From positions 1 through 15,528 of the forward strand of contig DGTH01000179.1 of assembly GCA_002393705.1 (NCBI GenBank): a stretch of 15,528 bases of DNA. Reading direction: 5' to 3'. The position numbers were made by a program, and so were the translations under genes. The stretch comes from Prevotella sp. UBA4341. Lineage in GTDB: Bacteria > Bacteroidota > Bacteroidia > Bacteroidales > Bacteroidaceae. How positions within the stretch are numbered: the stretch's first letter is position 1; each line of letters opens with the position of its first letter. A model generated the notes under the pieces. The model had not been told where the DNA came from. It saw nothing but the letters and a program-made list of their open reading frames with translations, and ran no database searches. Shown here piece after piece: positions 1-6,877 of this stretch.

Positions 1-140
1 GGAGAGAGGAGAGAGGAGAGAGGAGTGACGAGGTGCGAGGTGCGAGGTGCGAGGTGCGAGGTACGGAGAGCGAGGTACGAGGTGCGAGGTGCGAGGTGCG
101 AGGTACGGAGAGCAAGGTGCGAGGTACGAGGTGGGAGGTG
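1..140 (+). repeat. In-frame array of 20 heptamers in the MBOAT gene
   Basis: Exactly 20 consecutive 7-bp units fill 1-140 without a slip. Three GGAGAGA units and one GGAGTGA come first, followed by units of the CGAGGTG/CGAGGTA/CGGAGAG type. A higher-order 42-bp block of six heptamers ending in CGAGGTA CGGAGAG occurs at 29-70 and again at 71-112 with one difference. The array is translated as an Arg/Glu-rich peptide with a 14-residue period. It continues to the left edge, so its full length is unknown. Confidence 0.95.
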
Positions 141-1337
141 TTCCTGCTGGTGCTCAGCCTGCTGATAGACCTCGGCCTGTTGGGCTACTTCAAATATACC
201 AACTTCTTCGGGCAAATGATAGCCGACTGCATAGGCAGTAACTTCCAGCCGTTTGACATCTTCCTGCCCGTGGGCATCAGCTTCTTTACGTTCCAGAGCC
301 TGAGCTACACTATCGACATTTACCGTGGTCAGCTGAAGCCCGTGGGCTCGCTGCTCGACTATGCTTTCTACGTGTCGTTCTTTCCGCAGTTAGTGGCGGG
401 CCCCATTGTCAGGGCGCGCGACTTCCTGCCCCAGATACGCCGTGTGCCCCAGGTGACGAGCCAGATGATGGCCCGTGGCGTATGGTTTATCAGCGTGGGT
501 CTGGTCAAGAAGTGCGTCATCAGCGACTACATCAGTCTGAACTTCGTTGACCGGGTGTTTGAGGACCCTGGCCTCTATTCGGGCGTGGAGAACCTGTTGG
601 GCATTTACGGCTACACGCTGCAGATATACTGCGACTTCAGCGGCTATAGCGACATGGCCATAGGCATAGCACTGCTGCTGGGCTTCACCTTCCCGCAAAA
701 CTTCAACACACCCTACGTCAGTGCCAGCGTCTCCGAGTTCTGGCACCGCTGGCACATGTCGTTCTCTACCTGGATACGCGACTACATCTACATTTCCATG
801 GGTGGCAACCGCAAGGGGAAGCTGCGCACGTACATCAACCTCTTCGTCACCATGCTCATTGGCGGACTGTGGCACGGCGCCAATCTGAACTTCGTGGCGT
901 GGGGCGGCATGCACGGTCTGGCCCTGGCCTGCCATAAGTTCCTGCGCAGCGAGGTGCTGCACCACGACAAGCACTACGTCTCGCACGGACTGAAGCGCGT
1001 GCTGGCCGTCGTGCTGACGTTCCACTTCGTCTGCTTCACGTTTATCTTTTTCCGTAACGTGTCGTTCGACAAGAGCCTGCTCATGATCGAGCAGATGCTC
1101 TTCAACATGCACTGGGAGCTGCTGCCGGGCGTCGTCAGCGGCTACAGCTACGTTATGGCCCTCATCCTTATTGGTTATGCCATTCACTTCGTTCCGCGAC
1201 AGTGGAAGGAGCGCCCCATTGCCCTCCTTGAGCGAGGCGGCATCGTGCTGGAGTGCCTGGCTCTGGTGGTGGTCATCTATCTTGTCATTCAGACCAAGAG
1301 CAGTACCATACAGCCGTTTATCTATTTCCAGTTTTAA
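1..1337 (+). CDS. MBOAT-family membrane O-acyltransferase (AlgI/DltB-like), 5' end outside window
   Basis: Multi-pass membrane acyltransferase that would pass an acyl group, often acetyl, across the inner membrane to an extracytoplasmic polymer. Family marks are visible. With codons numbered from 33, WHRWH begins at about residue 237, followed by the amphipathic STWIRDYIYI stretch, and the presumed catalytic His is H281 in GLWHGAN. Long hydrophobic segments run from residue 37 to the end. AlgI relatives are about 460-480 aa and carry roughly 80 more N-terminal residues before the LLGYFKYTNFF region. Here those residues are replaced or preceded by a charged repeat peptide (VRGARCE/VRGTESE) encoded by a heptamer array. 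The frame stays open to base 3, so the real start probably lies upstream; the GTG at 33 is only the first start-like codon. The next gene follows 19 bp later. The acceptor polymer cannot be read from the sequence. Confidence 0.88.
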   Translation, partial: REERGERSDEVRGARCEVRGTESEVRGARCEVRGTESKVRGTRWEVFLLVLSLLIDLGLLGYFKYTNFFGQMIADCIGSNFQPFDIFLPVGISFFTFQSLSYTIDIYRGQLKPVGSLLDYAFYVSFFPQLVAGPIVRARDFLPQIRRVPQVTSQMMARGVWFISVGLVKKCVISDYISLNFVDRVFEDPGLYSGVENLLGIYGYTLQIYCDFSGYSDMAIGIALLLGFTFPQNFNTPYVSASVSEFWHRWHMSFSTWIRDYIYISMGGNRKGKLRTYINLFVTMLIGGLWHGANLNFVAWGGMHGLALACHKFLRSEVLHHDKHYVSHGLKRVLAVVLTFHFVCFTFIFFRNVSFDKSLLMIEQMLFNMHWELLPGVVSGYSYVMALILIGYAIHFVPRQWKERPIALLERGGIVLECLALVVVIYLVIQTKSSTIQPFIYFQF

Positions 1338-1356
1338 CTAAAAATACATCAAGCCT

Positions 1357-1800
1357 ATGATTAGACAAATCCTATTATCCGTCATCGCCCTCCTGGCCGC
1401 ACTGCCCGTGCTGGCCCAGCAGCGAGACACTACGGCCGTCGGGGAGTTCGACTGGGAACCCGTCATGGAGGCCATCATCATGCACGAGAGCAAGGGCAAC
1501 GCCCGTGCCGTGTGCGGTATCTACGTGGGAGCCTTGCAGATAGCGCCCGTCCTGGTGAAAGAGTGTAACGACATACTGAAACAGCGTGGCAGCACGGAGC
1601 GCTTCAGTCTGGACGACCGCTTCAGCATCGAGAAGTCGAAGGAGATGTTCAAGCTCATCATGTCGAAGTATTGTCCTGAGAACGATATAGACAAGGCCTG
1701 CCGCATCTGGGCGGGAGGCATCAGGTATAACAAGCGTAAGACCCAGCCCTTCGTAGATTGGGTTCATCGCTATATAGAAAAGCATTATAAGAAGCAATGA
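1357..1800 (+). CDS. Small secreted lysozyme-like (SLT-type) protein
   Basis: A 147-aa exported protein. Residues 1-20 are a signal peptide (MIRQ, a hydrophobic run, then VLA before QQ). The mature part contains HESKGN (residues 43-48, candidate catalytic E44), then GALQI (58-62) and a C-terminal AGGIRYN. This ES-x-G followed by GxxQI layout is the pattern of the lysozyme/lytic transglycosylase superfamily, which cleaves peptidoglycan glycan strands. Three cysteines remain in the mature part. The protein is shorter than a full Slt domain and contains nothing else. It starts 19 bp after the MBOAT gene and its stop overlaps the next start (ATGA), so the three genes are probably co-transcribed and this one is translationally coupled to the SGNH hydrolase. 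The fold assignment is by motif only; activity is inferred. Confidence 0.7.
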   Translation: MIRQILLSVIALLAALPVLAQQRDTTAVGEFDWEPVMEAIIMHESKGNARAVCGIYVGALQIAPVLVKECNDILKQRGSTERFSLDDRFSIEKSKEMFKLIMSKYCPENDIDKACRIWAGGIRYNKRKTQPFVDWVHRYIEKHYKKQ

Positions 1801-2597
1801 AGAAGAATTTTAGGCTTTTGGGTGTTAGGTGTTGGGTGTTAGGTGTTAGGTGTTGGGTGTTAGGTGTTGGGTGTTGGATGTTAGGTGTTGGGTGTTGGGT
1901 GTTAGGTGTTACTAACGCAACGGCGCAGCGTGTCACCTATCGTTCGACCCAACATTATAACGAACGTGTTGAACTGTTTGAGCGCCTTGACGACATAGAC
2001 TCGACGAAGATAGTCATGTTGGGCAACAGCCTGACGGAAAACGCCATCAACTTTGGCGACTGGAAAACGCTGCTGCGTTCGCCCAACGTGGTGAATCGCG
2101 GCATTTCGGGCGACGATGCACTTGGCATTACCAGCAGGCTGGTACAGATTCTGCCCTACAAGCCCAAGGCCATTTTCCTGATGTGCGGCACGAACGACAT
2201 GAGCCACCACCTGACGGCCGAGCAGGTGTTTTATAAAGTGAAGGGCGTCATCGACTCCATTCGTTCCGGAGCTCCTGAAACCGTGCTCTACGTGCAGAGT
2301 CTGCTGCCCATCAACGAGGGCTTCGGACGCTGGAAGAACCTGGTGGGACGTACCGACGACATACCCGTGACCAACGACCTGCTGCGTCAGTACTGCGAGG
2401 AGCAGGGCATACAGTTTATCAACATCTTCCCCTACCTGACGGCCCGTGGCGGCGGCAAGGCGAAGAACGTGCTCATTCGCTACCTGAGCGTCGATGGGCT
2501 TCACCTCTCGCGCCCGGGCTACGAGATATGGGCCCAGCACCTGCAGCCCTACATTGACGAGGTGAACTGGGAGGAGTATCTGAAGAAGGCGCAGTAG
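1797..2597 (+). CDS. Secreted SGNH/GDSL hydrolase with a repeat-built signal peptide
   Basis: A 266-aa SGNH-fold esterase or acetyltransferase. Block I is GNSLTE with nucleophile S78 (Asn in place of the usual Asp), block II is the Gly in RGISGDD, block III is CGTND with N133, and block V is DGLH with D233 and H236. The catalytic set is therefore complete. The N-terminus is odd: after MKKNFR, residues 7-38 are four and a half turns of the heptad LGVRCWV, followed by TNATA and Q44, a good signal peptidase I site (ATA before Q). The start at 1797 overlaps the preceding stop by 4 bp. Paired with an MBOAT protein, an SGNH enzyme commonly acts on O-acetyl groups of an envelope polysaccharide or peptidoglycan; which one, and whether it adds or removes acetyl, is not visible. 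Confidence 0.85.
   Translation: MKKNFRLLGVRCWVLGVRCWVLGVGCWMLGVGCWVLGVTNATAQRVTYRSTQHYNERVELFERLDDIDSTKIVMLGNSLTENAINFGDWKTLLRSPNVVNRGISGDDALGITSRLVQILPYKPKAIFLMCGTNDMSHHLTAEQVFYKVKGVIDSIRSGAPETVLYVQSLLPINEGFGRWKNLVGRTDDIPVTNDLLRQYCEEQGIQFINIFPYLTARGGGKAKNVLIRYLSVDGLHLSRPGYEIWAQHLQPYIDEVNWEEYLKKAQ
1815..1912 (+). repeat. GTGTTRG heptamer array coding the signal-peptide core
   Basis: There are 12 near-perfect 7-bp units from 1822 to 1905, GTGTTAG or GTGTTGG with one ATGTTAG, flanked by degenerate units CTTTTGG (1815) and GTGTTAC (1906). Every third unit (1829, 1850, 1871, 1892) is GTGTTGG and supplies a TGG Trp codon. A GTGTTAG there would create an in-frame TAG. The other eight units are mostly GTGTTAG (six of eight). 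Confidence 0.96.
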
Positions 2598-2601
2598 GGG
2601 T

Positions 2602-2650
2602 AATAGGGCTTATAGGCCCTATAAGCCCTATAGGCCCCATAAGCCCTATT
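2602..2650. terminator. 49-bp near-palindrome between convergent operons, probable bidirectional terminator
   Basis: The sequence begins AATAGGGCTTAT and ends ATAAGCCCTATT, exact reverse complements, with a nested GGGCTTATAGG/CCTATAAGCCC pair inside. It lies between the SGNH hydrolase stop (2597) and the lipoprotein stop on the other strand, and overlaps the latter stop codon (CTA at 2646-2648). Neither arm is followed by a long T run, so termination is inferred from position and stem strength. Confidence 0.6.
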
Positions 2651-4223
2651 CTATCAAGAACTTATAGATTGACCGGCCTCGGCAGCCTACTACTGCGGTG
2701 TTGCCGACGACGACCGGCGACGACTCGAAGTTGGCGCCTACGGCGAGTTTGCAGACCACCTCGCCCGTCTTGCCACGTATGAGGCGGAGCGTGCCCGAGG
2801 CGTCGCCGGCCAGCACGAAGAGCTCGTTCCTCTCGTTGAGGAAAGGCACGGGCGACGACCAGGCAAAGACACCGTAGGGCACGGTGTAGAGTATGCTGCC
2901 GTCGCGGGTGCTCAGTGCCGTCAGTTCGCCTACGGCCTTCGAGGCTCCGTTGCGGCACACTTGTGCAAACAGCATGTCGGCACAGTCGCCCATGCCCACG
3001 AGCGGACTGGCGTACATGCCGCCGTCGAGCGTCTTGCCGGGCAGGTTGAGGCGTTGGCAGGCTATCTGCCGCTCCCACACCCGCTGGCCCGTCAGCGCGT
3101 TCAGCTTCACAAAGTGGCTCATGCCTTTCGTTCCCTGCTTATCTACCTCGCACGCCGTATATAGATAAGGCGTGCCCTCTTCTTCGCGGCACACCATGGT
3201 ACCGTCGGAGTCGTCGTGGTTGTAGTAGTACCACACGGGGCGCATGGTGTTCAGGTTGACGGCCATCACGTTGCCGTGGTTGTCAGAGAAGAAACCGTAG
3301 TTCCTATAGACGCAGAGGCTCGACTCAATGCCCGGTGCTGCACCGCGCACGCGGTAGCGCATGACGCTGACGCGCCTGAGCCTGCCCTGCTGCCGCTCGT
3401 ATTTATAGAGGCTGCCATTCTCGCCCGGCCAGAACAGGAAGCCGCCGGCCACGATGGGCGACGAGTCGAAGGCGTTCCAGCCGCGCCAGGCCTGACGGTC
3501 GGGGCCGAAGAAGAAGGTGCGCTCGTGCTTCAAGAGGTCGAACACCTGACAGCCGAAGGGTCCCTCCCGTCGGGGCACGCCCTGGCCTACGTAGAGGTTC
3601 TTCAGCTCAGGGTCCAGCGAGGGGGTGCCCTTCACCACGTTGCCTAAGTCGAGCGGTCGGCGTGAGGGCTTGCCCGTCTGGTAGTTCAGGAAGTAGCCCT
3701 TTCCGCAGAGCGAGCCCACGATGATTTCCTCCTGGCCGAAGTCCTTGGTCAGTGCGGGCGACTGCTTGCGGAAGGCGTCCATCTCCTCCTCGGTCCAGCG
3801 CACGTAGAGCGGCTGCCCCGTCCAGCCCGAGCCGCCGCCCCACACGCCGAAGCGCGTCTTCGTCTGGTCGTAGTCAGTCGTAAACTCCCAGGCTATCTTG
3901 ATTTCCCGAGGCGTGCCCTTGACGGTGCCGCCAAAGTCGGCGTTGCGCAGGAGGTTTGCCCGGAAGGCCATGACGCGTCCTTCGGCTTGCCGGTAGCGGT
4001 CGTCGAAGTCCTTGAGCGGGTGGGGCAGCGAGTCCTCGTGCTCCACGACGTACTTCACTTCCTCTACCGAGGCGTAGCTCGTGTCGGGCAGCATCAGCTC
4101 CTCCATGCTGGGGGCTGTTGGGTGTTGGGTGTTGGGTGTTGGGTGTTGGCTGTTGGGTGATGGGCGTCCGCCGCAGGCTGTCAGTGCGGTCAGTACGATG
4201 AGTGCCGAGAGTTCCTTCTTCAT
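2646..4223 (-). CDS. PQQ-like beta-propeller lipoprotein
   Basis: A 525-aa protein with a lipoprotein signal: MKKE, a hydrophobic stretch, then LTAC with lipid-anchored C17. Residues 21-37 are a Pro/Asn/His-rich spacer made by a heptamer array. The rest reads as a quinoprotein-type propeller: repeated blades of the form SSPIVAGG/FLFWPGENGSLYKY (middle), ASPLVGMGD, WSSPVPFLN and SSPVVVGN/TAVVGCRGRSIYKF (end). Such domains usually act as binding platforms at the outer membrane; PQQ binding or enzyme activity is not implied. It is the last gene of a minus-strand group after the PL9 lyase (118-bp gap filled with heptamer repeats), so it may serve the same pectin-related function, but no motif shows this. 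The start at 4223 is set by the lipoprotein signal. Confidence 0.75.
   Translation of the reverse strand: MKKELSALIVLTALTACGGRPSPNSQHPTPNTQHPTAPSMEELMLPDTSYASVEEVKYVVEHEDSLPHPLKDFDDRYRQAEGRVMAFRANLLRNADFGGTVKGTPREIKIAWEFTTDYDQTKTRFGVWGGGSGWTGQPLYVRWTEEEMDAFRKQSPALTKDFGQEEIIVGSLCGKGYFLNYQTGKPSRRPLDLGNVVKGTPSLDPELKNLYVGQGVPRREGPFGCQVFDLLKHERTFFFGPDRQAWRGWNAFDSSPIVAGGFLFWPGENGSLYKYERQQGRLRRVSVMRYRVRGAAPGIESSLCVYRNYGFFSDNHGNVMAVNLNTMRPVWYYYNHDDSDGTMVCREEEGTPYLYTACEVDKQGTKGMSHFVKLNALTGQRVWERQIACQRLNLPGKTLDGGMYASPLVGMGDCADMLFAQVCRNGASKAVGELTALSTRDGSILYTVPYGVFAWSSPVPFLNERNELFVLAGDASGTLRLIRGKTGEVVCKLAVGANFESSPVVVGNTAVVGCRGRSIYKFLIE
4114..4162 (+). repeat. Heptamer array (GGTGTTG) behind the lipobox
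   Basis: Seven in-phase units: GCTGTTG, four copies of GGTGTTG, GCTGTTG and GGTGATG. Read on the minus strand it gives the spacer SPNSQHPTPNTQHPT just after the acylated cysteine of the lipoprotein. This is a flexible position where added residues should be harmless. Confidence 0.95.
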
Positions 4224-4230
4224 ATAGACC

Positions 4231-4344
4231 TTAGAGATTTACGATTTACTGATTTTCGATTTAATTGTGCATCGACCTTTGGCCTTAGACCTTTGAGATT
4301 TGAGGATTGAGATTTGACCTCAAACCTCAAATCTCAAACCTTTA
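4231..4344. repeat. Intergenic heptamer array with inverted halves
   Basis: Almost the whole gap between the lipoprotein start and the PL9 stop can be divided into 7-bp units. TTAGAGA, TTTACGA, TTTACTG, ATTTTCG and ATTTAAT run from 4231 to 4265. After a 9-bp break come ACCTTTG, GCCTTAG, ACCTTTG, AGATTTG, AGGATTG, AGATTTG, then ACCTCAA, ACCTCAA, ATCTCAA and ACCTTTA (4275-4344). The TTTGAGA-type units and the TCTCAAA-type units are reverse complements, so the segment can fold into a hairpin just after the PL9 stop codon, which lies in the last unit. It may dampen read-through into the lipoprotein gene. Confidence 0.75.
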
Positions 4345-6834
4345 TCTGTTCAGCCGTCGTCCCACCGCGTCGTAGCGTAGCCCGTTGTGCTCAATGACGA
4401 GCTGTCCGTCCTGCATGTATTTGCGGGTGTTAGGTGTTGGGTGATGGGTGTTAGGTGTTGGGTGTTGGGGGGCGATGGCTGTTGCCGATGCGTCAGGCAC
4501 GCGGACGTACATGTCATAGACGCGCGCTCCGCCGCTCGACGACGTGTTGAGCAGCTCTATCTGGCGAATTTTCTTGCCCTGAGTCTCCGAGAGTCCGGCC
4601 TGGGCTATGAGGTCCCACGCCGTCAGTGTCTGCTTCTTCATCTTCTGGGTGGTGAAGCTGCCCGTCGTTCCGTCGTCGTTGGCCCAGTTGATCTTGTAGG
4701 TGCGGTCGCCCGTGAAGTGCAGGTTCACCTTCAGCTGCAGCACGCCATGGCTGAGCGTCCAGCGTATGCCGCCGTTGTTCTTGCCCATGTCTATGCCACC
4801 CTTCGTACAGCCTGCGGGCACCGAGCCGTCCGACTCCGTCTTCTCGGGGTCAAAGGAGGTGGTGTTGCTGCCGCCGGCAATGAGCTCTATGACGCCCTCG
4901 AGGTCGCTGGGCATTGCGTCCCACGCGTCCTGGAAGTGGTACCAGTCGCCCGTCAGCACGCGGTAGGGATCGACGCAGGTTATCTTGCCCGTCGTCACCA
5001 CGTCGCGCAGTCCGCCCGTCACGGTGACGGTGTAGGTGCAGCTCTCCACGGGTGTGCCGCTGATGGTGAGCGTCATTCCGCTCAGCTCGTAGCTTAGTCC
5101 CTCGGCCAGTCCCGTCACCGTGGCTCCCGTGGCGGCGCCGCCCAGTTCATAGACTATGTCCTCAATGGGCTGTCCGGTGGTCACCTCCTGCATCGAGTTA
5201 GCCGTTGTGCAAGCGATGGTGGCCTTCTCGGGCACGGTGATGTCGGCCGGCACGCCGTCCAGCTCGTAGGCACCAAAGTCGGGCGCTTCGTCGTTGTAGG
5301 GTATGTAGATGTCGTCGGCCGTTATGTACTCGTTGAGGCCCTCAATATACGAAAGACACTGGCTTTCGGTCATCTTGCGCTCTGGCGTGAATCCCACGAC
5401 GGGCATTCCCATGTCCTTGAATATGCTGTTCGGCTTCAGGCGTGCGAAGTTGTTTTCGGGCAGTGAGCCGTCAGCTTCACGTTCAGCCATGAAGTCGGCA
5501 ACGCTCAGTGACAGGAACTCCCCGCTGTGGTCTTGTGTGGCGGGTGTATAGTCGCCGCCGTCAGGCTTGTAGCTCTCCTTGATGGGGCTGCAGCCGTCAA
5601 TGGTCGTCCAGGAGTTGTAGGTAGTACCGGCCGTGGGGTCCTGGTAGCCGTCCTTGTCGGGCGACAGGAACTCGTGGTTGCCCACTTTGTGGCCGCTCTT
5701 CGTGGCTGTGGCGCCCCAACCGATACAGTTGTGAATGTCCATCGTTCCGAACTTGAACTCAGTGGGGAAGCGGTAGTTAAACTCGTTGCCCCAGGCCACG
5801 CAGTTGAAGATGTACATGCCCTCGTAGGCATTGTTTTGGTCAAAACCCTTATGCAGGTTCTCGAAGGCCACACAGTTAGTGACCACATGGGCACCCACAG
5901 AGTGGTCGAAGTTAGCGCCGCCGGCCGAACCGCCGCCGCCCAGTTTGAAGCCGTTACCGTTCTTTCCCTCCTTGACGCTGCCGTTCTGCGTGTAGTAGCC
6001 GGCATGCCAGGCCCAGCAGTGGTCAATGACCACGGGGTGGTAGGTCATGTAGAGGTCCCAGTTGTCGTCGGAGTTGTTCCAGGCGCGGCACCCGTGGAAC
6101 TCGGTTCCAGGTCCGGGGAACAGCTTGACGGCAAAGCCGTCGGCATCGCCGCCGTCGTCAGAGCCGCTGAACGACTTCAGGTCAGCATTCTCGTAAGAGT
6201 CGCAGTTGATGACCTTGTTGTACCGGCAGTAGCTGAAGTTGGGGTTGAACATCGGCTTTCCGCTGATGGGGAACGACTTGGTCTCCTCTATCGAGAAGTC
6301 CTTGAACATGCCGATTTGCAGCCCCGTGTCGTTGTTGTAGCGGAAGGTGCAGCGCTCCACCGTGTTGTACGACCCCTCCATCTTCATGCCGTTGTCCTTG
6401 GCGTACTGCAGCGTCAGTCCGTAGAAGGTCCAGTAGTTGGCCTCGTGGTTTACGTAGATGCAGCGCGCCATCTTGAAGTCGTTCTCCGTGGCGGGCTGCA
6501 TGCGGCTGCCGTCAATGACGACCTTGCCCACGGCGTCCTCGGGCCATGCGCGTAGCTCGCAGCGCATGTCGGGCGTGGTGCTGAGCGCCGGTATCTTGAT
6601 GCGCTCCGTGATGTAGTAGGTTCCCTCGTGCACCAGCACGCGGTCGCCGGGCTGCACCATTTCCATTGCCTTATGGATGGTCAGCAGCGGTGCCGACTCA
6701 GTTCCTGCGTTGTCATCGCTTCCGGTCGTGGCCACGTGAATGTCGTTGGCCGTTGCCGACAGGGCTCCCGTCAGCAGTAGCAGGGCCCCCATCATTTTCC
6801 TTGTTGTAAACATTGATTTGAGTAGATACTTCAT
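4342..6834 (-). CDS. Family PL9 pectate lyase, secreted, multidomain
   Basis: An 830-aa exported polysaccharide lyase that cleaves polygalacturonan by beta-elimination. The signal peptide ends at ATA (27-29). Residues 30-530 form a right-handed beta-helix. In the family reference, Erwinia Pel9A, calcium is held by D209, D233, D234 and D237 and the base is K273. Here D232, D256, D257 and D260 match with identical spacing, and K297 in GNGFKLG fits the base, one residue offset. About 535-640 is an Ig-like module (SGMTLTISGTPVESCTYTVTV) and 645-785 looks like a beta-sandwich, possibly carbohydrate-binding. Residues 790-804 are a heptamer-encoded linker, followed by a short tail (DGQLVIEHNGLRYDAVGRRL) typical of secreted Prevotella enzymes. 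It starts 43 bp after the alpha/beta hydrolase, with no promoter seen between them. Confidence 0.9.
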   Translation of the reverse strand: MKYLLKSMFTTRKMMGALLLLTGALSATANDIHVATTGSDDNAGTESAPLLTIHKAMEMVQPGDRVLVHEGTYYITERIKIPALSTTPDMRCELRAWPEDAVGKVVIDGSRMQPATENDFKMARCIYVNHEANYWTFYGLTLQYAKDNGMKMEGSYNTVERCTFRYNNDTGLQIGMFKDFSIEETKSFPISGKPMFNPNFSYCRYNKVINCDSYENADLKSFSGSDDGGDADGFAVKLFPGPGTEFHGCRAWNNSDDNWDLYMTYHPVVIDHCWAWHAGYYTQNGSVKEGKNGNGFKLGGGGSAGGANFDHSVGAHVVTNCVAFENLHKGFDQNNAYEGMYIFNCVAWGNEFNYRFPTEFKFGTMDIHNCIGWGATATKSGHKVGNHEFLSPDKDGYQDPTAGTTYNSWTTIDGCSPIKESYKPDGGDYTPATQDHSGEFLSLSVADFMAEREADGSLPENNFARLKPNSIFKDMGMPVVGFTPERKMTESQCLSYIEGLNEYITADDIYIPYNDEAPDFGAYELDGVPADITVPEKATIACTTANSMQEVTTGQPIEDIVYELGGAATGATVTGLAEGLSYELSGMTLTISGTPVESCTYTVTVTGGLRDVVTTGKITCVDPYRVLTGDWYHFQDAWDAMPSDLEGVIELIAGGSNTTSFDPEKTESDGSVPAGCTKGGIDMGKNNGGIRWTLSHGVLQLKVNLHFTGDRTYKINWANDDGTTGSFTTQKMKKQTLTAWDLIAQAGLSETQGKKIRQIELLNTSSSGGARVYDMYVRVPDASATAIAPQHPTPNTHHPTPNTRKYMQDGQLVIEHNGLRYDAVGRRLNR
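4425..4466 (+). repeat. Heptamer array coding the PL9 C-terminal linker
   Basis: Six in-phase units: GGGTGTT, AGGTGTT, GGGTGAT, GGGTGTT, AGGTGTT, GGGTGTT. On the minus strand they encode PQHPTPNTHHPTPNT. Two TTA triplets (4430, 4451) would be TAA stops on the minus strand but both lie out of frame, 21 bp apart. The in-frame junctions carry ATG and TTG instead. Confidence 0.95.
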
Positions 6835-6877
6835 TTTAGTAGTTTATTATGTTTGGTGAATAATAATGATTGTTTCG

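Noticed and set aside
390..1187. 265-codon ORF antisense to the MBOAT gene
   Set aside because: A shadow frame; the plus strand encodes the conserved MBOAT motifs over the same span.
1797..1912. CRISPR array
   Set aside because: The units are 7 bp and contiguous without spacers, which does not fit CRISPR repeats.
1815..1912. G-quadruplex as the main role of the heptamer arrays
   Set aside because: The G-rich strand could form two-tier quadruplexes, but runs are mostly 2-3 Gs and the G-rich strand is coding in two genes and template in three, so no consistent strand role is seen.
5527..6555. 342-codon ORF antisense to the PL9 lyase
   Set aside because: A GC-rich shadow frame of a well-supported gene; Val/Ala-rich with no recognisable domain.
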